Program-made: the position numbers and the translations under genes
Shown: positions 1 through 5,473 of the stretch, one piece after another
Numbering within the stretch: the stretch's first letter is position 1
Layout of the letters: every line of letters begins with the position of its first letter
The notes under the pieces: model-generated
The model's input: the letters and a program-made list of their open reading frames with translations, nothing else
What the model was told of the DNA's origin: nothing
The model's database searches: none
Assembly: GCA_013042495.1 (NCBI GenBank)
Contig: JABDQB010000039.1
Coordinates: forward strand, 1-9,177
Length of the DNA: 9,177 nt
Direction: 5' to 3'
Source: Gemmatimonadota bacterium
GTDB taxonomy: Bacteria > Gemmatimonadota > Gemmatimonadetes > Palauibacterales > Palauibacteraceae

Positions 1-994
1 CCTGCAGGACGTTCTCGTGCGGACGGGCCAGCACCTGGAGGATCTTCGTTCCTTCGTCCGTCTCGAGCAGAGCGAACCAGGCGTTCTCCGTCACCGTGGT
101 AAGCGGACGGGAGGTCCGGGCGGCCAGATCGTAGACGTATCCGTTGGAGAAGCCGGTCTCATCGGAGATGTAGACGAAACTGTCGTCGTCCAACCATCCC
201 TTGGTGTAGGAACCCACGGACTGCCGCTCCACGCCATCAGGGAGCAGAAGGTCGAGACTCGGGTTCGCCAGGTCCACGTAAGCCAGCGTACCCAGGCTTC
301 GGTGTCCCTCCTTGTTGAGCCGGATGACCACACCGTCGCCCGCCGGCGTGAAGTTGACGGACGTCCACACCATCCGGTACTCGCCGCCCTCCTGGCACAG
401 CACTTCGGTCGATTCGCCTGATTCCAGGTCGAGGAGGGTGAGGCAGTTTCGGTACGGCTCCGTCTCGCCGTGCCTGGCGATGTAGCCGATCGTCTGGCCG
501 TCCTTGGAGAAATCCCATCCGTAGATATATGGGACATCCGTCAGCTTCTGCAGCGAGCCGTCGGTGAGAGACAGCCGGTAGAGGTTCATCACCTCGTCGT
601 TCCTCTCGTCCCCCTGGACGATCATGTCGCCGCCTATGGAGTCGTATCGCATGCCCCACAGATTCCGCGTCGACAGATCGATGTCGAAGACGCGCTGGCC
701 CGACTCCGGATCGACGAGGCCCGTGCCCTCACCGACCGACAGGTCCTGGACCATGAGCCACGTTCCCTCGGGAGTCGTGTGCCTGTAAAACAGCTTTCCG
801 GCCTCGAAATCGGCGTTCCAGCCGCCGTAGGGATAGTCCTGGAAGTAGGGCTCCAGGTCCACATCGCGGCCGAGGAAGCTGACGGTGTAGTCGAGGTCCC
901 CGGAGTCGGCGACGTCCTGCTCTCCACAGGCCACGACCGCGAGGAGTGCGAGGCCCGCAACGAGGATAGGCATACGAGAATACGAGCGATTCAT
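1..994 (-). CDS. Lipoprotein with S9-peptidase-type N-terminal beta-propeller (partial, C-terminus beyond left edge)
   Basis: The reading frame is open from an ATG at 994-992 to the window edge and gives 331 residues. The N-terminus is a signal peptide (MNRSYSR, then a hydrophobic stretch from about 9 to 22) ending in a lipobox LAVVAC with Cys23, so the product should be a lipoprotein in the cell envelope. The rest is rich in repeated beta-strand units typical of PD40/DPP IV-type propellers, for example FSKDGQTIGYIA, LTLLDLESGES and WLDDDSFVYISDETG. The stretch ERNDEVMNLYRLSLTDGS resembles N-terminal propellers of bacterial S9 prolyl-oligopeptidase-family proteins. The catalytic alpha/beta-hydrolase domain, if present, lies outside the window, so peptidase activity is inferred and a propeller-only protein is possible. 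The start is supported by a GAGG sequence 6 nt upstream (about 1001-1004 on the plus strand). The gene follows the FHA-protease gene on the same strand after a 121-bp gap. Confidence 0.72.
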   Translation of the reverse strand, partial: MNRSYSRMPILVAGLALLAVVACGEQDVADSGDLDYTVSFLGRDVDLEPYFQDYPYGGWNADFEAGKLFYRHTTPEGTWLMVQDLSVGEGTGLVDPESGQRVFDIDLSTRNLWGMRYDSIGGDMIVQGDERNDEVMNLYRLSLTDGSLQKLTDVPYIYGWDFSKDGQTIGYIARHGETEPYRNCLTLLDLESGESTEVLCQEGGEYRMVWTSVNFTPAGDGVVIRLNKEGHRSLGTLAYVDLANPSLDLLLPDGVERQSVGSYTKGWLDDDSFVYISDETGFSNGYVYDLAARTSRPLTTVTENAWFALLETDEGTKILQVLARPHENVLQ

Positions 995-1115
995 ATAGCA
1001 CCTCAGAGATGGTGGTCCGGATCGCCACCGGTCAGGCCGCGACGCGACATCCTCATGAACACGTGGAGATGGGCAGGCGCTGGAAACGGTCTCGCGCTGC
1101 GCCGCCTCGCGGACT
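995..1115. other. Spacer between two same-strand genes
   Basis: These 121 bp separate the stop of the FHA-protease gene from the start of the lipoprotein gene. They contain the lipoprotein's ribosome-binding site and a weak inverted repeat, GGTGG at 1011-1015 against CCACC at 1025-1029, without a T-tract. I see no convincing promoter boxes. Co-transcription of the two genes can be neither shown nor excluded. Confidence 0.4.
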
Positions 1116-2747
1116 TCATGGCGCGTCGCGAACGTCGACCCCCGTGGCCTCAGCGAGAAGTCGGGAGACCTCGCTCGCCGGCACACCGAGATTCGATCCG
1201 CCGAACTCGGCCAGGATGGCGAAGGTCACGGCGACCACTTCTCCGTCCAGCGAAAGCACGGGCCCGCCGCTGCCGCCCCGGGTCGTCTCGGCGTCGTAGG
1301 CGACGGTCGAAGGGGTCACCTGGCCCACGATCCCGCGGGTCGCCAGGGGACGGATGAACCCCGCCTCCGAGAGTTCTCGCACGACGGCCCAGAAATCGGG
1401 GCGACGCCGCATGATGGAGTCCGCGAAGACGGCCCCGGATCGGGCCAGAAGAGCGTCGATCCCCGCCGGATATCCGAGCACGAGGATCGCCTGGCCGGGC
1501 CCCGGATTGCCACGCGCAATCGGCAGGGGCTCGCGGCCCGTCAACTCTGCTGCGCGGACGATGGCCAGGTCGACCTCACGGCTCGCGGCAACGAATTCGA
1601 GCTCCACCGGCTCGGCCCGGTCCGGCAAATAGCCCAGTAGACGCAGACGAGGTTCGAAGCCCTGCTCGAAGATCGGGCCGACCTGGTCGTTCTCGCTCCA
1701 CGGGATGGCCACGTGTCGGTTGGTCACCAGGAGGCCATCGTCGCTTGCCAGCCAGGCGCTCCCCGTGAACTGCACCTCGAATATCGGGCCGCCGCCCTCC
1801 GTGGAGGTCAGCGGGATGCCCCCCGGTCCGATCCGCGGCGCCCCGGTCGGTCCGAGCAGCATCCGGAGGGGCCGGCCTGACTCGGTCTCGACGAGCTGGT
1901 AGCCGCCCTGGACGAAGATCACGGACGAAGAGGCGGCCATCACCACGCGGCGTCCCGCGCTGCTCATCTCCTCCAGTGCTTCGATGCGTCCGGTGAGCGC
2001 TTCCTGCAATTCCGCCACGAGACCGCGAAGTTCCGGGTCTGTCTCCGCGAGACCGACCAGGCCGGCCAGGGCCTCGGCCACCCTCGCGCTCCGAGCCTCT
2101 TCGGCGTCGATTCGGCTCTCGAGCCGCAGTCCGTACGCCACCAGAGCGCCGGCGGTGACCAGGAGCACGGCGAACGCCCCGCCGACCACCGCGCGCGTCC
2201 GCGGGGACGTGCGCGTGAGCAGCTCCCCGGGGAGGGTGCCCAGGAAGAGCGCGAACCGGCGGACGAGTCCCCCCCGGCCATGACGCGCGCAGTCCACGCA
2301 GTCGCGCCACGCCTCCTTCATCGACTTGTACGGTGGCGGATTCGCGGTCTGCATCACGAATCGGATGACCGGTCCGCCGGTGCCGATCTCGAGAATGTCG
2401 CCGGGCACCAGCGTCTCCCGGCCCTGTAGCCCGGGCACGTCGGCACTGTTCAGGTAGACCTGGCCGTCGACCTCGAGAACCGACCAGCCGCCGTCCCCGC
2501 GCACCAGAACCGCGTGCCGCGCGCCGACCGCAGGATCCGCCCCGACCGGGAAGTGGACCACGGCCTCGCGGGCCGTACCCACGAGCGCCCGCGCTTCGGT
2601 CAGGTGCTGTCGACTGCCCCGATGAGGTCCGGTGAGGTGGAGGATGACCGCGTCACCCCCCAGGCCCGCCGCGGGTGTACCGCCCGGGTCGCCCGATTCC
2701 GGGGGTGGAAACGGACCTTTGATCACCGGCGTGCTGTCAGGTGTCAT
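1116..2747 (-). CDS. Membrane-anchored FHA-domain / trypsin-like (HtrA-type) serine protease
   Basis: The product is 543 residues, with ATG at 2747-2745 preceded by a purine-rich GAGAG, and TGA at 1118-1116. Residues 1-32 are a Pro/Gly-rich leader. Residues about 33-131 look like an FHA fold: VGT at 56-58, GARHA at 75-79, VYLN at 97-100, and VPGDILEIG at 114-122. A cytoplasmic linker carries a CxxC (Cys150, Cys153). A basic stretch (RRF, RTSPRTR) precedes one transmembrane helix at about 186-207, and an alpha-helical, probably coiled-coil segment follows at 208-260. The C-terminal part, about 265-543, is a chymotrypsin-fold protease with His345 (TNRHVA), Asp393 (EVDLAIV) and Ser493 (TRGGSGGPV), so the triad is complete. 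No PDZ domain follows, unlike typical DegP/HtrA. The positive-inside rule puts FHA in the cytoplasm and the protease outside. FHA domains bind phosphothreonine peptides, so phospho-dependent control is a reasonable inference; the substrate is unknown. Confidence 0.85.
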   Translation of the reverse strand: MTPDSTPVIKGPFPPPESGDPGGTPAAGLGGDAVILHLTGPHRGSRQHLTEARALVGTAREAVVHFPVGADPAVGARHAVLVRGDGGWSVLEVDGQVYLNSADVPGLQGRETLVPGDILEIGTGGPVIRFVMQTANPPPYKSMKEAWRDCVDCARHGRGGLVRRFALFLGTLPGELLTRTSPRTRAVVGGAFAVLLVTAGALVAYGLRLESRIDAEEARSARVAEALAGLVGLAETDPELRGLVAELQEALTGRIEALEEMSSAGRRVVMAASSSVIFVQGGYQLVETESGRPLRMLLGPTGAPRIGPGGIPLTSTEGGGPIFEVQFTGSAWLASDDGLLVTNRHVAIPWSENDQVGPIFEQGFEPRLRLLGYLPDRAEPVELEFVAASREVDLAIVRAAELTGREPLPIARGNPGPGQAILVLGYPAGIDALLARSGAVFADSIMRRRPDFWAVVRELSEAGFIRPLATRGIVGQVTPSTVAYDAETTRGGSGGPVLSLDGEVVAVTFAILAEFGGSNLGVPASEVSRLLAEATGVDVRDAP

Positions 2748-2895
2748 TCACTACTCTCTGCACGAGAGACGGGCCGCCGCTCCCCAACGTACTGTAGACA
2801 CGCCCGTCCGGGACAGGTTTCGAGGCGAGACTTTGGGGGCGGCGCAGTGTACTATAGAAGCACCCCCCTACGAACCCTCGAAGAGAGGCTCGATC
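2748..2895. promoter_or_regulatory. Divergent intergenic region with candidate -10 elements
   Basis: This 148-bp spacer separates two divergent genes, so it must contain promoters for both. On the plus strand TACTAT at 2850-2855 is a plausible -10 box (4 of 6 matches) about 40 bp before the exonuclease ATG; no good -35 is visible at 16-18 bp. A closely related 10-mer lies exactly 60 bp upstream (GTACTGTAGA at 2789-2798 against GTACTATAGA at 2849-2858). On the minus strand TATAGT (2856-2851) and TACAGT (2796-2791) could serve the protease gene. These assignments rest on short motif matches only. Confidence 0.35.
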
Positions 2896-3630
2896 ATGTG
2901 GGAACGCGTTGTCGCCGTGGACCTCGAAGCCACGGGCCTCGACCCGCTCGAGGATCGGATCGTGGAACTGGCGATCGTCCGGGCCGAGGACGGCCTCGTA
3001 CTCCTCCACCAGCATTTCCACCCGGGGATCTCGATTCCGCCGCCGGCGACAGCCGTACACGGCATTTCCAACGCTGACGTGGCGCACTGCGATGGTTTCG
3101 CCGTGCACGCCTCGCGCGTCCAGGCCATGCTTCAGGACGCGGTTCTCATGGGCTACAACTCGCGGACCTACGATACGGTCATGATCGATGCCGAGCTGCG
3201 CCGGGCCGGCGAGCGAGGACTCGACCTGGCCGGGATGACGGAGATCGATTTGTTCCGCGTTTGGACTCGATCCGAGAAACGAACGCTGGAGTTGGCCGTT
3301 CAGCGGTTCCTGGGGCACGACCACGCGGGCGCGCATTCCGCTCTTTCGGACGCCGAAGCCCTGCTCCCGCTTGCCCGGGCCATGCAACGCGCCTGGGCGC
3401 TGGAGGATTTCGATCTGATGGACCGCAGCCGACCGCCCGGCGAGGTCGATCGATCGAGGCGGCTCAGGCGGGCGCCCGGCGGTGAGGTCGTGTTCAACTT
3501 CGGAACACACGCCGGAACGCCCGTGCGCGAACACGAGGACTATGCCGAGTGGATGCTTCAGTCGGATTTCCCCCGGGATACCCTCGACGCGATCCGGCAC
3601 TTGAAAGAGAACGGGTGGCGCTGGCCGTGA
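2896..3630 (+). CDS. DEDDh-family 3'-5' exonuclease with ExoX-like C-terminal domain
   Basis: The product is 244 residues from ATG 2896, chosen because GAGAGG (2883-2888) sits 7 nt upstream and the protein then begins directly with the Exo I motif. Longer in-frame starts would overlap the opposite gene. The fold is DnaQ/RNase T-like: Exo I VDLEATG with Asp9 and Glu11, Exo II GYNSRTYD with Asp93, and Exo III AHSALSDAEA with His147 and Asp152. All four metal ligands and the general base are present, so it should be an active two-metal 3'-5' nuclease. Residues about 196-244 (VVFNFGTHAGTPV, DYAEWMLQSDFP, LKENG) match the small C-terminal module seen in ExoX-like exonucleases. DNA repair or single-strand DNA degradation is the likely role; a polymerase III proofreading subunit is less likely because of this tail. 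The gene is transcribed alone and converges on the VOC gene. Confidence 0.88.
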   Translation: MWERVVAVDLEATGLDPLEDRIVELAIVRAEDGLVLLHQHFHPGISIPPPATAVHGISNADVAHCDGFAVHASRVQAMLQDAVLMGYNSRTYDTVMIDAELRRAGERGLDLAGMTEIDLFRVWTRSEKRTLELAVQRFLGHDHAGAHSALSDAEALLPLARAMQRAWALEDFDLMDRSRPPGEVDRSRRLRRAPGGEVVFNFGTHAGTPVREHEDYAEWMLQSDFPRDTLDAIRHLKENGWRWP

Positions 3631-3651
3631 CCCGGGTCCGGTCGCCGTGAT

Positions 3652-3678
3652 CCCGCCCGCCCGTGACGGGCGAGCGGG
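3652..3678. terminator. GC-rich hairpin between convergent genes
   Basis: CCCGCCCGCCCG at 3652-3663 pairs with CGGGCGAGCGGG at 3667-3678 (11 of 12 pairs, one C-A mismatch) around a TGA loop. It lies in the 65-bp gap between the stop codons of two converging genes, where a bidirectional terminator is expected. There is no T-tract on either side, so it may only assist termination or shield the 3' ends. Confidence 0.55.
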
Positions 3679-3695
3679 GTATGCCCGGCGAGGGA

Positions 3696-4484
3696 CTAGC
3701 GGTCGGCCAGGGTGATGACGGCGAAAGTGGCTCCGAGCGGGTCGGCCAGCCACGCGAATCGGCCGACTCCGGGGATATCCATCGTCGGGCCCATCGTCGT
3801 CGCGCCGAGCTCGACCGCCTTCTGCACGGTCGAATCACAGTCGTCGACCGAGAAGTAGGTGGCCCAATGCGTCGGCACCTCCCCCCAGTCGGATTGAATC
3901 TGCATCATCCCGCCCGCCGGCACCTCTCCGAGCAGGAAGCTCGTGTAGATGCCGGTCGGCGGCGGCATCTCCTGCTCGTGCGCGGTCCACCCGAACAGCC
4001 CTCCGTAGAACTCTCGGGCCGTCCCGGTATCGCGGGTAAGCAGTTCGTTCCAGCACAGCGCGCCGTGCTCGCTCTTCAATCCAACGCCAGTATGATCGCG
4101 CGGTTGCCAGATGGAGAATACGGCACCGGTCGGGTCCTGGAGCACGGCCACGCGTCCCGCTTCCAACACGTCGAAAGGTTCGGCGAGCACCAGGCCGCCC
4201 AGGCTCCCGGCCTTCTCCGCCGCCTCATCGGTGGAGTCCACGGCCACGTGCACTGCCCAACAGTCAGGCGCCGCGTTCGGCAGTTTGGGATCGACCTGGT
4301 ATAGAGCGGCCGTGTACTTGCCGCCCTTATGGAACATGGTGTAGGTGGAAGTCTCGGACATCGGAAGGTCCTCCACCTCCCACCCGAAGAGGGCCGAATA
4401 GAAGGATCGCGACGCCCCCTGGTCGCTCGATCCCAACTCGACCCAGCAAAAGGTCCCCGCGGCGTGATTTGGAGTTTCCGCCAT
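3696..4484 (-). CDS. Two-domain VOC-superfamily protein (glyoxalase/bleomycin-resistance fold)
   Basis: The product is 262 residues. ATG 4484-4482 is preferred over the upstream in-frame ATG at 4526 because GAGGAGG lies 5 nt before it, and the resulting N-terminus (MAETPNHAAGTFCWVEL) is typical. The protein is an internal duplication of the betaalphabetabetabeta VOC module. Domain 1 (about 10-127) has FCWVEL, FYSALFGW and GRVAVLQDPTGAVFSI. Domain 2 (about 140-260) repeats this as LCWNEL, FYGGLFGW and GRFAWLADPLGATFAV. It resembles the two-domain family that includes mycobacterial CFP32/Rv0577, of similar length. The usual glyoxalase I terminal metal-binding Glu is not evident after the last strand (FSIWQP, FAVITL), while His79 and Glu16/Glu147 occupy possible ligand positions, so the catalysed reaction cannot be assigned. 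No signal peptide is visible and it is probably cytosolic. Confidence 0.85.
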   Translation of the reverse strand: MAETPNHAAGTFCWVELGSSDQGASRSFYSALFGWEVEDLPMSETSTYTMFHKGGKYTAALYQVDPKLPNAAPDCWAVHVAVDSTDEAAEKAGSLGGLVLAEPFDVLEAGRVAVLQDPTGAVFSIWQPRDHTGVGLKSEHGALCWNELLTRDTGTAREFYGGLFGWTAHEQEMPPPTGIYTSFLLGEVPAGGMMQIQSDWGEVPTHWATYFSVDDCDSTVQKAVELGATTMGPTMDIPGVGRFAWLADPLGATFAVITLADR

Positions 4485-4583
4485 CGTCGCCTCCTCGAGT
4501 GCTTTGCCGGCCCACCAGCGGGTCATTTGCCGCCCGGTGAGCCAGCCGTTCCCGTTACCAGAGTAATCGGTGACCCGGTCGAA

Positions 4584-5006
4584 TCAAGGAGTGCGGCGGG
4601 AGCGGGGAAGCGGACGGACCTTGAGGTGCGGTACCTGCCGGAAGCGTCCGGTTCGCGCGGTGACGAGCTCCAGCCCGTGATACAGGGCGGTCGCGGCGAC
4701 CTGGAGCTCCCGGGTAGGTAGGTCGGTCGCCGCGGCCAGCTCGGCCTTCAGCTCACCGAAGGTCCGTGCCGTCGCGACGTCGAAGGGCAGAACGGTCACG
4801 GCCGGGAGGACCCGTTCCTCGATGTGCCTGATGTTACCCGCTGGATCCCGGGACTCGTCGGCCCCTCGATACAGCTCCGCCACGGACACCGCACTCGTGA
4901 ACTGCTCCTCCCGAGGCAGGGAACGCAACCACTCGACGTACGCCGGGCGAGGCTGCGGACGCAGCGCTTCAGCGATGGCGTCGGCATGAAACAGGTAAGC
5001 CGTCAT
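4584..5006 (-). CDS. PIN-domain (VapC-like) toxin homologue with degenerate active site
   Basis: The product is 140 residues from ATG 5006-5004. A GTG at 5018 is an in-frame alternative, and longer versions would run into the antitoxin gene. Length and order of elements fit VapC-type PIN ribonucleases: an N-terminal strand YLFHADAIA, TSAVSVAELYRGA with Glu44, FDVATARTFGELKAEL, and ATDLPTRELQVAATALYHGLELVTARTGRF. The family normally has Asp in the first strand (LLDTN), Asp in D-x-x-IAA, and Asp in TRNxxDF. Here these positions are His7, Glu100 and Arg121; the TRN asparagine is Arg118. Only Glu44 is canonical, although Asp9 may partly substitute. Loss of metal-dependent RNase activity is therefore likely but inferred. 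It lies 79 bp downstream of its antitoxin gene and has only a weak ribosome-binding site. Confidence 0.78.
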   Translation of the reverse strand: MTAYLFHADAIAEALRPQPRPAYVEWLRSLPREEQFTSAVSVAELYRGADESRDPAGNIRHIEERVLPAVTVLPFDVATARTFGELKAELAAATDLPTRELQVAATALYHGLELVTARTGRFRQVPHLKVRPLPRSRRTP

Positions 5007-5085
5007 GATCGGAGACACCTGCCCCGGCCCGGGGGCCGCCCCATGGACGACACCCGGGAAGCAGGGAAGGCGCTGTCCCGTTGGC
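5007..5085 (-). other. Antitoxin-toxin gap with a GC hairpin
   Basis: A 79-bp gap separates antitoxin stop from toxin start, which is long for a pair that usually overlaps or nearly touches. It contains CGGCC (5025-5029) and GGCCG (5034-5038) around a 4-nt loop, extendable inward. On the minus-strand transcript this stem lies 18-32 nt before the toxin ATG, where it could limit translation or trim readthrough. No separate promoter for the toxin is apparent. Confidence 0.35.
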
Positions 5086-5340
5086 TCAGCGGGAGCGTCG
5101 GTTCCGGCGCACGAGGCGCGCGAGCTCTTCTGAACCCCTCCAGCCACCGGCGAGGCTTGCAAGACCGCCCTCGGGGCCCGCCTCTCGCAGCCGTGTCAAT
5201 TTCTCCACGTCGGCCGCCTGGACCAGCGCCGCCACCGGTTTGCCGTGTCGACTGATGATGATCGGTTCGCCGTCCTCGGCCCAGCGCACGCAAGCCGCGA
5301 AAGTGGCCTTGGCCTGTGCTACGGAGAGTGTTCGGGACAC
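5086..5340 (-). CDS. Phd/YefM-family antitoxin
   Basis: The product is 84 residues starting at GTG 5340-5338, chosen because GAGGAGG lies 6 nt upstream and the frame then begins with VSRTLSVAQAKATF, the canonical first strand and helix of Phd/YefM DNA-binding domains. Residues about 5-50 contain AEDGEPIIISRHGKPVAALV, the family hallmark (GEPvvItrhGkPvAvLv). The basic C-terminal part (GGWRGSEELARLVRRNRRSR) would be the toxin-binding tail. Such proteins neutralise the toxin by direct contact and repress their own operon as dimers on palindromic operators; a matching palindrome lies 30 bp upstream at 5370-5397. The gene is first in a two-gene operon with the PIN protein. Confidence 0.88.
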   Translation of the reverse strand: MSRTLSVAQAKATFAACVRWAEDGEPIIISRHGKPVAALVQAADVEKLTRLREAGPEGGLASLAGGWRGSEELARLVRRNRRSR

Positions 5341-5369
5341 GCAGGTCCTCCTCGCAGAGTGTGGAACAG

Positions 5370-5399
5370 TATGGTCATACTGACCATTATGACCATAAT
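5370..5399. promoter_or_regulatory. Palindromic operator with overlapping divergent promoter candidates
   Basis: A perfect 10-bp inverted repeat, TATGGTCATA (5370-5379) and TATGACCATA (5388-5397), is separated by 8 bp. The spacer itself holds most of another half-site, so ATGGTCA (5371-5377), TGACCAT (5381-5387) and TGACCAT (5390-5396) follow each other about one helical turn apart. This AT-rich block stands out in a GC-rich window. It is a strong candidate for the antitoxin's autoregulatory operator. On the plus strand TGGTCA (5372-5377), a 16-bp spacer and CATAAT (5394-5399) form a reasonable sigma-70-type promoter toward addB. On the minus strand TGGTCA (5396-5391), 16 bp and CATACT (5374-5369, overlapping the palindrome's edge) point toward the antitoxin gene. 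Confidence 0.6.
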
Positions 5400-5473
5400 C
5401 TAAGCGCACGCCGGCCGCAAGAGGCAGGGCCAGGGGTCTGCCACCCGTCGGATGGGCGTGATAAGTTGATGCG

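Noticed and set aside
470..1357. 295-codon plus-strand frame across the lipoprotein and protease genes
   Set aside because: It spans two minus-strand genes and their spacer, with Arg-rich low-complexity translation; a shadow frame.
2632..2895. Upstream extension of the exonuclease reading frame
   Set aside because: It would overlap the start of the divergent FHA-protease gene and add residues with no homology-like pattern. ATG 2896 has its own ribosome-binding site right before the Exo I motif.
2737..3753. 338-codon minus-strand frame covering the exonuclease gene
   Set aside because: The opposite strand carries a complete DEDDh exonuclease with all motifs and a ribosome-binding site. This frame shows no family features and overlaps three neighbouring genes.
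4485..4583. Spacer between the PIN gene and the VOC gene, checked for a small gene, promoter or terminator
   Set aside because: It contains the VOC ribosome-binding site but no convincing promoter boxes, hairpin with T-tract or short ORF.
5400..5473. GGCAG/CTGCC inverted repeat (5423-5427 and 5438-5442) in the addB leader, considered as an attenuator
   Set aside because: A 5-bp stem is common by chance in GC-rich DNA, and there is no alternative structure or leader peptide to support regulation.
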